Below are positions 46,301 to 53,400 of a DNA stretch of 64,000 nucleotides, in pieces. Made by a program: the position numbers and the translations under genes. The notes beneath the pieces are model-generated. The model did no database searches. It saw only the letters and a program-made list of their open reading frames with translations, and was not told the DNA's origin. Within the stretch, counting starts at the first letter, position 1; every line of letters begins with the position of its first letter. Source of the stretch: Onthophagus taurus (Eukaryota; Arthropoda; Insecta; Coleoptera; Scarabaeidae); assembly GCF_036711975.1 (NCBI RefSeq), contig NC_091972.1, forward strand, positions 16,001,001-16,065,000, written 5' to 3'.

Positions 46301-46860
46301 TAATACTAGGTTTGCACCTCTACAATAAGTTCCCAATACCAATATGAAGCTAGCCATATTCATTATTTTACAAAAAAAAAACAAAAATCTTAAGAAGTAC
46401 ACCTTCTGCAGTATCCCAGAATATTTGGAGTCGTCAATTCTGGATGAATAAAAAACTTGAATGCACATACCTACCTATTATTACTATGTTACTTTTTCTT
46501 TGACATATTTAAGAAATTAATTAGAATTAATAAAGAACGCAACGGTGTGGGTAGTTGTTAAAATTTTTGGCCATACTCTGACACTCCCTTCCCTGTATTA
46601 GTCCGTTATATCGAGGTTTTGCAGTATTATTTTACTAATTAAATAAATTATTTTTGTTTAAATAGGAATTAAAAGAAATCAATGCAACTGTAAACTCAGC
46701 AAAAAGACAATTACCCGAAGAGTTTGATTTAAATCGTCGAAACAATCAAAAACAATCAAAAATAGCAGCATTATGTGAAGAACGAAAAGTACAACGGAAA
46801 GAAATAAAGACAACCGAACCTAAAACGCCGCCCGAGCCTGAAGTTAATTTTACTTTGTAG
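28368..46860 (+). CDS. Rbf: Retinoblastoma-family pocket protein (p107/p130/Rbf-like), 934 residues
   Basis: Twelve exons join in frame: 28368-28502, 28557-28669, 28721-28924, 35255-35445, 35502-35795, 35902-35943, 36013-36211, 36264-36480, 36536-36757, 40685-41128, 41183-41731, 46666-46860. The protein represses E2F targets and restrains S-phase entry in the nucleus. N-terminal cyclin-like region: 'NWLGCAIFVACRNTKIP' and 'LLRYSNLSLVQFFDKIKKWA'. Linker with 'LVNSYQLLYALFDLIFSNA'. Pocket A begins near 'TPLTCRQYLQQEQ'; pocket B near 'LGIILRKFYNLAGVRMFEIC' and contains 'HLDQLLMCAVYVVCKL', the LxCxE-binding half. The phospho-rich tail has 'LSPLP', 'ASPRTE', 'YESPTG' and 'TPPEPE' CDK-type sites. 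Length lies between fly Rbf and vertebrate p107. The start is the first ATG after the promoter; 'GTG' read-through just upstream is not used. Introns 3, 9 and 11 (6.3, 3.9, 4.9 kb) are swollen by transposons; the others are short. Confidence 0.92.
29455..30712. mobile_element. Foldback element with inverted arms of about 490 bp and a mariner transposase scrap
   Basis: Left arm 29455-about 29940 and right arm about 30222-30712 are inverted copies, by eye roughly nine in ten identical. The ends read CTGGGTGTCC and GGACACCCAG and are flanked by TA (29453-29454, 30713-30714). Both arms contain TTCCGGTTATACCGG-like short dyads near 29585 and 30570. The central 280 bp encode on the plus strand 'SPDLKPLDSFLWGKIKNEVYNTPVRSREA' in part (visible as 'SPDLKPLDSFLWGKIKNEVY'), the DPLD-F-LWG block of Tc1/mariner transposases, then a C-terminal 'KRG.GGHFENL'. 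So a mariner's 3' coding end is enclosed by overgrown terminal repeats. It lies in intron 3 of the Rb-family gene. Confidence 0.78.
30721..31091. mobile_element. Palindromic MITE, 101-bp arms with two mismatches
   Basis: 30721-30821 and 30991-31091 are inverted copies differing at two positions. The ends are CAGGGTGTCC and GGACACCCTG, flanked by TA (30719-30720 and 31092-31093). The 169-bp centre is non-coding and contains another 'ATACAGGGAGTGTTTCAAA' end-like motif. Near-identity of the arms indicates a recent insertion or arm homogenisation. It lies eight bases from the foldback element in the same intron. Confidence 0.78.
31450..32340 (+). pseudogene. Mariner-type transposase N-terminal relic
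   Basis: Near 31451 the motif TACAGGCTGTTTC and then 'ACAGGATGTCCC' resemble mariner-type ends. At 32076 on, the plus strand reads 'MSFTNAEAYDDLF', the initiation region of a common insect mariner family ('MSFTNAEAYDM'). After a frameshift it continues 'RSVGRLAWRLL' and 'IRANPNLISQML' (32200-32280), matching the helix-turn-helix part. No catalytic domain follows, so it is truncated at about 32340. Confidence 0.6.
32341..33130 (+). other. Rb-gene intron 3, unassigned open segment at about 32630-32815
   Basis: A plus-strand frame with one stop reads 'DGCKTYVIFGTVRGNKFEYF', then 'KTFYGKNKLTVTVIPDEYES' and an acidic 'EDDD' end at a double stop near 32815. It looks like the C-terminal end of a real protein-coding mobile element but I cannot name it. 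The rest is AT-rich and featureless. Confidence 0.35.
33200..34735 (+). pseudogene. CR1-type LINE relic (endonuclease end to reverse transcriptase)
   Basis: In order on the plus strand: an endonuclease tail with 'QIIDQPTRITDFSDINVIII' and 'DIMVSDHLLVY' (33330-33455), the linker 'PWTTWNIKQMIKLRNNAFNRY' region (33600-33660), RT motif 'YKDLRPITMLPVLSKLLERL' (34110-34165), 'NSGVPQGSILGPILFAIYT' (34450-34505) and a degraded 'YAVDTQLYHSF' (34540-34580). Multiple frameshifts. The 'DTQLYHSF' signature is shared with the younger LINE at 62600-63718, so both are probably one family. It ends about 34735; 34736-35254 has nothing further recognised. Confidence 0.75.
36850..37500 (-). pseudogene. LINE C-terminal relic (minus strand) in Rb-gene intron 9
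   Basis: The minus strand from about 37240 reads 'QITRSSAELKQIAIFLRMKSF' in part ('LKQIAIFLRMKSF'), a 'VLLYGAEIWTLK' block near 37115-37080, and 'RKIDTTRRQHHFPAQLY' further on. This is the region after the RT thumb of RTE/craniofacial-development-protein-like LINEs ('...FLRMK....  VLLYG.E.WTL'). Stops interrupt it throughout. Confidence 0.6.
37690..38500 (-). pseudogene. Mariner-type transposase relic (minus strand)
   Basis: Minus-strand 38247-38110 reads 'NNLTTLLEDVPLNIYREMWF' then 'QQDGCPAHYTYPVRDC', the catalytic core around the second Asp of Tc1/mariner ('MWFQQDGAPAH'). The third-acid region 'SPDLTPLDFFLWG' is reduced to 'GHLILWALDCFI', and the C-terminus near 37930-37860 gives 'LKRSFLRQCRACI' and 'KQFEHLL'. 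A degraded upstream block lies near 38400-38300. Frameshifts occur at about 38100 and 37980. Confidence 0.68.
38870..40640 (-). pseudogene. R1-like LINE relic (minus strand) interrupted by a MITE
   Basis: Read on the minus strand: 'AYAYDLVVVSTEAK' near 40610 (YADD box changed to YAYD), 'YFDEKDLEVNVQKTKIIKFN' near 40545-40485, 'GGGDPERY' and 'GEIQKDIERYDRGVEQGNTG' near 40390-40330. After the MITE comes 'VRENFMLKKMRVDAGRRVIK' (39625-39565). It continues to a C-rich, polypyrimidine plus-strand segment around 38940-39170 that is the antisense of its purine-rich 3' part. The family has the 'W.LG....TPGYIVREE..R..LRVEAG.R' signature, also seen at 42179-43080 on the plus strand. Several stops; dead. 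Confidence 0.68.
39631..40323. mobile_element. MITE with inverted ends of about 115 bp, TA target duplication
   Basis: It begins TACAGGTGTTCGGAAATGAC at 39631 and ends with the inverted equivalent at 40323. The inverted similarity runs about 115 bp, ending at 'TTAGTTTA.CCGCTAGAG' on both sides. TA flanks lie at 39629-39630 and 40324-40325. The 460-bp centre is non-coding. It is inserted in the LINE described at 38870-40640. Confidence 0.75.
42179..43080 (+). pseudogene. R1-like LINE relic (plus strand) in Rb-gene intron 11
   Basis: The first frame, to 42622, reads 'MFQGLVRSTMMYGATVWGWR', 'YWRWVLGLARETPEYVVREE' and 'VDAVRVEAGRRVANYEEM', the post-thumb region of an R1-type LINE common in insects. 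After a frameshift it continues with 'RDRDIQRQERR' and 'IREGD', then 'LPKYLLIEGHDEGKRLVARF' and a CCHC-like 'CRLCGEDAGTHAERL' (42955-43000). The strand is very purine-rich, which produces long spurious frames on the opposite strand. 5'-truncated. From 43081 to 43685 nothing further is recognised. Confidence 0.72.
43686..46310 (+). pseudogene. LINE relic, endonuclease to reverse transcriptase, split by an insertion
   Basis: Endonuclease start: 'KIMHLNVQSLANKSAAVERL' and 'DIDILCLTEHWM' (43765-43880). Mid part: 'LKKGGPENMNNYRPIAILAL' (44905-44970, RT motif 'KKGD....NYRPIS'), 'KQYGFRKAKSTVNALQRLIE' (45008-45070), and 'VPLGSILRLLY' (45270-45303, normally 'VPQGSILGPLLF'). Then come 350 bp of foreign sequence, and RT resumes with 'LGALFFIIDINDLP' and 'LLFADDTITLVSG' (45665-45775, the FADD catalytic box). 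The C-terminus runs to about 46310 through several frames. The strand and position place it wholly in Rb-gene intron 11. Confidence 0.72.
45305..45665. mobile_element. Small element inserted in the LINE reverse-transcriptase region
   Basis: It interrupts the LINE between its 'GSILRLLY' and 'PLGALFF' motifs. The ends are similar in inverted orientation: left 'TTACAGT...GCAAGTTATTGCGACAATA', right (reversed) 'TTACAGTTCGCAAG...ATATTGCGGTAAT'. The interior has no coding capacity. Superfamily unclear; a clear target duplication was not found. Confidence 0.5.
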
Positions 46861-47880
46861 AAATAGGAATAGAAATAGTTTTTTTAAAACAAGACACATA
46901 CTTGTATATTAATTGTGTTAATTATTTAAATATTGTATTTTATAAAAAAAACCTAGAGTGTGGAAAGCCTTTTCTTCTGTTTAGCCGACCTCTACTGATA
47001 ATTTAGGTTAGTTAAGATTAGAAATCGTGATTTATTTCTCTTTATTAATCTACATTCTACCGTCATTAATCGAGAACTATAAATGTGTATTGCGTCAACG
47101 CGTGCAATAATTTACGTATGAGAACAGTCTCATAATAATCCTACATAATCTCAATATGATTTTTTGAGAGTATTTCAGACAAGTTTTGACGCATATATTT
47201 TTCTTATTTGGTGATCTAGTTTTTATATGGTTTCGTTTATATAGCTTTTTAATGTACAAATATATAGGAGTTTTCAAAATAATTGATGGTTTTTGTACAA
47301 TTAATTAAATTTACAAATTTTGAAAAAGTTATTGACCAGAATTTGTGAATTTTATGCAACCCAAAAATAATGATTGTTTTAGCACAGAATTACGAGGCGA
47401 CTTAAGAATCGCAAAGAAGAGATAGCGAGGAATATGATGATGAACAAAAAATAAATAAAGATGCTGGACAGTTATTATCCATTTGACTCTAAATCCAATT
47501 TAACCAATCTCTAAAAATCAGCGAAAATCTTAAATCTGGATTTATTGGTTATCTCATTTCGGTTCCCCAATCTAGTTCTCCTTCCATTCTATCTTTGGGC
47601 GCTTGTTTAATTTATAGTAAAGCGTTGTAGTTGGTGAGGTTGCCGTTCGAGATTATTTTGCTAGAATTACTTTTGATATAATTATGCATCACGGTGTTGA
47701 ATTTGACCCTCTAATGTACACTGTGTTTCGTTTTATGCAGTTCAATAATCGGATGTCATCTATAAATATGAAATATAATGCACTTATCTGCTCAACACTA
47801 TACACTGATCTATTTTTAATAAGAAAAACACCTGAGTGTTTAGTTTTTAAGCATCTTTGAAATTATTATTCCATATTATC
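46861..47880. other. Rb-gene 3' UTR and intergenic sequence
   Basis: AT-rich sequence after the Rb-family stop. An ATTAAT/AATATT-rich stretch around 46900-46950 may include the cleavage site, but I see no canonical AATAAA in the first 80 bp. Nothing else is recognised up to the tandem repeats at 47885. Confidence 0.4.
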
Positions 47881-47884
47881 CCAA

Positions 47885-48425
47885 ATGTAGATTGGTGAAA
47901 GAACATTGGAGATTGTATGAAGTAGATTGCAGACTAGATTGGAAAATGAAGATTGCTAAATATAAATTGGATAATACAGACAGATGAATGTAGATGGGAA
48001 AAAGTAGATTAGTGAGTAGAGTGTTGATTATAGCATATAGATTGGATAATGCAAACTGCTGAATGTAAATTGGGGAGTGTATTTTGGAGAATGATTGCAG
48101 AATGTAGATTGTTGAATGTAATTTCGATAATGCAAATTGGCCGATATGGATTGGAGAATGTAGGTTGTTGAATTTAGACTTAAGAATGCAAATTGGAGGA
48201 TATAGATTAGACTTCGGCCGATTTTTTTTCCGGTAAAATTTTTGCACTCGCCTTTCCGACTGACTTAATGTTTCTAAACTTCTGCAAATCTGTCTACATT
48301 CAATTGATTTTAAATGCATATAAATACGTTCAGTCGTGTCCAAATGTGTACAAGTGTGATCAAATGTGTCCAAACATGTCTAGATATGTCTAAACATGCC
48401 TTATACCTGTCCAGATGTCTCTAAA
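47885..48425. repeat. Degenerate tandem repeats: 'GAATGTAGATTG'-type, then 'TGTCCAAA'-type
   Basis: 47885-48215 is built from imperfect units of about 14-30 bp around GGAGAATGTAGATTGT and variants (GATAATGCAAATTGG, GAATGTAAATTG). 48325-48425 holds a second array of 'ATGTGTCCAAA'/'ATGTCTAAAC' variants. Both are too decayed to give an exact copy number by eye. The opposite-strand open frame over the first array is repeat-derived, not a gene. Confidence 0.6.
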
Positions 48426-48543
48426 CAACCTAACTCGTACCTTACTTTATCCTACCCTTCCCTATCTTACGATTTTACAATTTTTGCAATGTTGGTCGGT
48501 GAAGTTATTTACACTTCTATCTAGGAAATAGACCAGAATTAAA

Positions 48544-49217
48544 ATTATTGCTGTAAATTGTGTTACCAGATATCTCTTGGGGAAGCATAGCATATTTAAA
48601 CATTTTTTATCTTGTTGTCTTATTAATTGCAGGAGGGCGAATAGCCCGTGGTAAGCTCTCGGTCTACCACGCTGGCGTCTTGGGTTCGATTCCCAGTGAA
48701 TACATGCCGAGTCGCCTCCCCGTCCTTCGGAGGGGACGTTAAGCCGTCGGTCCCGGCAACCAGTCTAACATCTCTGGTTGTCGTCAGATACATGTGTAGT
48801 TGGAGGTTGTGAACGTAAAAACGGGTTAAAGCGCGTCTGCACTCTTTGAGCAGTGCTCTGCCATGCACCCAAGTTTCAGGGCGTTGGAGTTACCAACCCG
48901 GCTTGGAGGCCGTCTTTAATTTGCTGGGCGTTAGAGTATCAGCCCGGCTTAAGACGAGGCGAGCAGCGGTATCAGCCTGATCGGATACCATTTTCGAACA
49001 CCTTTCACTCCTCCAAATAGACTTACACATGGCCGAAGTAAACCATGAGGATGTACAAAGGGACCGTTGGGGCCCAAGTGCTTTGGTTTAACCAACCTCA
49101 CTTGAAACTACATACATACAAAATTATTATTGCTGTAAATTGTGTTACCATATATCTCTTGGGGAAGCATAACATATTCAAACATTTTTTATCTTGTTGT
49201 CTCATTAATTGCAGGAG
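48544..49217. repeat. 92-bp direct repeats flanking a SINE
   Basis: 48544-48635 and 49126-49217 are direct copies, 92 bp each, with about four substitutions. Both run from ATTATTGCTGTAAATTG to TTAATTGCAGGAG. They immediately bracket the 490-bp SINE at 48636-49125. The simplest reading is an unusually long target-site duplication; a pre-existing local duplication is the alternative. Confidence 0.75.
48636..49125 (+). mobile_element. tRNA-derived SINE
   Basis: The head resembles a tRNA gene with internal pol III promoter: an A-box-like 'TAGCCCGTGGTAAGCTC' at 48643-48659 and a perfect B box GGTTCGATTCC at 48684-48694. A 400-bp unrelated body with several internal near-repeats ('GGGCGTTGGAGTTACCAACCC', seen as start-end, and 'GGGCGTTAGAGTATCAGCCC') follows, ending in an 'ACATACATACAAAAT' tail. 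GC content is well above the surroundings, as expected for a young insert. No functional tRNA could fold from the head, so it is not a tRNA gene. Confidence 0.72.
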
Positions 49218-49907
49218 ATAATATCAAATAATTGCAAAATAATTCAATTCCTCTTCAAAATGTCAATGGTTTAGTTAATTTTATGATATCGGAGATTTGC
49301 ATTGTACAATATAAAAATACGCAATCGCTTATTGGTTCTATGGCAAAGAAACAATGCTTCTTTCACCCTTAAGGAAATGTTGTAAATTTATTTTTAACAA
49401 TGCGTCATATCATCGACAGAAGAAAACCGTTGAAATAATTGCTTTTACTAACGAAAGACCTTATTCAAAAAAATTTAAAGCAATGCAATTCATTTTGAAG
49501 TGAGCAAAACTGTTACTTCGAATATTGTCGAAAAGACCCTGGAATGAGGTAACTATAATATACTCTACAAACAACGTTATTATTAATATAATAATTTTAT
49601 TGGCTTTCGAAAACTTCAAATATTATTTCCAAATATATATATATTTAATTTTCAGATTTTGTTACAGTTTTCAAATTATAAAATTATAAATCTAGAGTCA
49701 TTATGAGCTTTAGTCATATAATTTTCAATATAGGCATCTTTGAAATCTTCTAATAAGCAATCCAGCGAATAATTACAATGGTTACAGCAAACGTAAGTAA
49801 TAAATAAATTGTATTAAGTACAGGATGTTTCAAAAATAGTGTAGCAAACGAGAAATTAATCTATAAACTCATCAAATATGTTTATAAATAACTATTATTT
49901 TTTAACC
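49218..49907 (-). other. Intergenic; possible methyltransferase C-terminal scrap near 49680-49800
   Basis: The minus strand from about 49795 reads 'SLDCLLEDFKDAYIENYMTK'. This faintly matches the 'ELRDEYIEDFVGKFI' C-terminal helix of the methyltransferases at 56318 and 60802. From about 49855 the sequence is the left part of the duplicated 3' flank that is also found at 60597-60661. Otherwise AT-rich with nothing recognised. Confidence 0.3.
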
Positions 49908-49912
49908 ATATC

Positions 49913-50297
49913 TGTGCGCTCTAATTATAGGCGACAATAACAGCGGAGGTGCTGGTTTCAAAAATTAGCAATAATAAAAAAAAAAAAACAAGATGATTGT
50001 AATAAAAAAATATAATTCTTAATTAAAAATAAAAATTTAAATAAAACAAATGATAATTGATTAATTACCTTCTGAAGCGGCGTAGCGATGCGGTAGAGAA
50101 CTAAACTGAATTTTTGGCGGATGCGAAGCGGATGCGTAGTATTCAAAATGCGGGTTAACTGAACTGAGTCGTAATACGTATTAAAATTAAAAGCGGAGTG
50201 CGTTAAGGGTGCGCATGCGGACCAAGCGGGTGAAACTCACACTGAGCGGGGGCGAATGTCGCACATGCGCACTAAAAATATATAAGCGGAGCGAACA
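49913..50297 (-). repeat. 3' LTR of the BEL/Pao element
   Basis: 385 bp, sequence-identical to the other LTR as far as I can compare line by line. It contains repeated 'GCGGATGCG'-like motifs and a TATATAAGCGGAGCG segment near 50278-50293 that, in the element's own orientation, lies at the very start of the LTR. Confidence 0.9.
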
Positions 50298-50410
50298 AAC
50301 ACCCGCCAAAAACGAATGTTTTTAACAACACGGAAAAGTAAATAAACATGAATTGTGCCGCGAATAACAGTAAATGTACAAGCAACTTAAAGCATGATAC
50401 AAAATAAAAA

Positions 50411-53400
50411 TCAACAATGTTCAATTGGCAACGGACAAAGTTGCGAAACAGGTCGCTGTAATCGACCATGCGCGGTCTTAACCGTTACGACGCGGATGAC
50501 ACCATCTCGCCCAGGAAAACATTCCTCAACGCGGCCAAACTTCCATGTCAAGGGCGGAAAACATTCATTTCGAATGATTACAAGTGTTCCAGGTGAGATA
50601 TTGTTGTACGTTTTATTCCATTTTGCCCTTTGCTGGATGGTATGAAGATACTCTTGACTCCACCTCATCCAGAAATGCTGGACCATTTTTTGAAGCAATT
50701 CCCAGCGCGACAATCGGTTGGACGGCGTATCCTGGAAATCTGTACAGGGAATTTCAGTATTTAGCGGTGTTAATACGAGGAAATGGCCAGGAGTGAGAGC
50801 TTGACAGTCATTCGGATCCGAACTGAGAGGACAAAGCGGACGAGAATTGAGGACGGATTCTATTTGGGTAAGTACGGTATAAAATTCTTCGAATGTTAAG
50901 ATTTGGTTACCCACAACCCTTTTTAAATGGGTTTTTACTGATTTAACTCCAGCCTCCGTCAAACCATTAAAATTAGGTGCAGCCGGAGGGTTGAACAGCC
51001 ACTCAATACCAAGTCGTCCACCCGCCTGTTGTGCAATCTGTAACATTTGATTGTAGGCGCCTACGAAATTAGTTCCCCTGTCGGAAAATATTCTGATACA
51101 TCTTCCTCGACGTGCCACGAAGCGCCTCAATGCAGCCAAAAATGCATCGGAAGACAAATCAGTCACCAATTCCAAGTGCACCGCCTTTGTGACGGCACAA
51201 ACGAAGATGCATAGGTAGGATTTAAAGGCTTTGGCTCCTCGATGTTTCCGTACTGTGGTTGTGAAAGGTCCAGCGAAATCAATGCCCACCGTAGTAAATG
51301 CCTTCATCTGATTCACTCGAAAAGCTGGCAAATCGGCCATAATTGGTGTATAGGATTTTGGATTGTTTCTAAAGCAATTAATACATCGCGATAATACTTT
51401 ATAAATTGTGTTTCTGGGCGATAGAATCCAAAATTGGTTGGCAATAATGGCTGATAGTGTACGAAACCCTGGATGTAAATGTTGACGATGCAATTCTTCG
51501 ACGATCAATTCACTCAATCGATGCTTGCCGGGTAAAAGAATTGGATGTTTAGTGTCGAAGCCGAGTTCCGAGTTCCGAAGACGTCCACCCACTCTTAGCA
51601 ATTTCTCCCGGCTTATGAAAGGTGCGAGTTTTCTATATTGTTTTGCAGGCAGCTTATTATTTTTTATTTGTTGGTATAGTTCAGAAAAGTACTCCTTTTG
51701 GACTTCACGTGCGATTGTGTGTAAAGCCTGTTGCTTTTCGAAAATGGAAAGAGCTTGGTGATAATGTTTGTTCTGTTTCCGACACCCTGAAACAAATCTC
51801 AAAACATATGCGGTTATATTTTTAATTTTATTCAAAGATGAAAAGCGATTGAGTAAGGTAATTAGAAAGTTATCAGGTTTTTTTGTTACGTGAGTCACAG
51901 TTTGTTGTTTTTCTTCGGATAAGGCCTCATTGTTGCATGTAATGGTCCGTCTGGATGGCCAGTTCGATGATGAGAGTGACAACCAATCAGGTCCCTGCCA
52001 CCACAGCCTGCACTGAACCAAATCGGCGGGAAGAAGCCCTCGCGAACCTGGATCGGCAGGGTTTTCGTGCGATGGTACATGATGCCAACAATCTCTGGGG
52101 ATGATGTCCTGAATGTGGCCTATCCGATTGGCAACAAAAGTCTTCCAGCGGTGCGGAGCTGAATCAAGCCAATTCAGCACTATCATGGAATCACACCAGG
52201 CGAAGATCTTCGGTTTAAGGAATGATGGGAAGCTTGACATCAGGAATCTTGCTAAATCCGCTAACAGGACAGCACCACACAACTCCAGTCGAGGTATAGA
52301 AATAACCTTTAGCGGGGCAACCCTAGACTTAGCATAGACAAAATTCAGTTTAATAGTATTGTCAAATAAAACAGTACGCAGATACGCCACCGCACAGTAG
52401 CCCACTGAAGAGGCGTCCGAGAAGAGATGAAGTTCCACAGTTTCACTTGATGATGGTTGTATTTGTCGTGGAATCTTCAATTTTGACAGAAGTGGCAGCT
52501 GCATTTTATATTGATGCCAATAATTCTGGATTTCCTGAGATGGAAGATCATCCCAATTTAATCTCTCCAGCCAAAGCTTCTGAATAAGATGTTTAGCGGC
52601 GAGAATGCAAGGAGTAATTAGCCCCATCGGATCATAAATACGAGCTATGCTTGATAATATAGCTCTCTTGCTACATGGTGTCTCTCGAGGAATGTAGGAA
52701 AACCCAAAGGCGTCGGCCTGAGGATCCCAATGGAGACCCAACACCTTTATGAAACCATCCTCCTTTTGATCCAATGATACAGCAACCCCATCCTTGCAGC
52801 CGTTGATTGATTTGTATAATTCTGGCGAGTTACTTGCCCACTTCGCGAGCTCAAAACCTCCCAATGATAATAATTTTATAATTTGCTGCTGCAGACTTAA
52901 CGCGTGTTGTACCGAGAAACTGCCGGTTACGATGTCGTCAACATACATGTCGTTCAAAACCACTCGCGATGCTTCCGGAAACTGCTCCGAGTAAATTGTA
53001 GCTAATTCTCTTACCGCCCGCAGTGCCAGGAATGGAGAAGAAGAAACCCCGTATGTGACCGTGTTCAACCGATATTCAAGTAGCTCATTAGTTTTGTAAT
53101 CCTTCCAGATAATTCTTTGAAAATCGCGCTGATGAGGCACAATTAATATTTGGCGGTACATTTGTTTGATATCACAAATGAATACAATAGGAAAACAGCG
53201 AAAATTAATGAGAATGGAAACGAGATCGCGCTGCAGTTTGGGACCGGTAAGCAGAATGTCGTTTAAAGATTTCCCAGAGGAAGTCTTGGCGGAAGCATCA
53301 AAGACAACTCGGAGTTTGGAAGAGTTAGGATTCACAACATAATGATGCGGGATGTAATATGCGGTAGTATTAGAATAATCTGTCTTGGGAACAGGAGACA

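Noticed and set aside
47876-48373. 165-codon minus-strand open frame with Ile/Leu/Ser repeats
   Set aside because: Entirely made of a degenerate tandem repeat; the repeat explains the frame.
48636-48710. Possible tRNA gene (perfect B box)
   Set aside because: The acceptor and anticodon arms do not pair and the sequence continues into a SINE body; it is a tRNA-derived SINE head.
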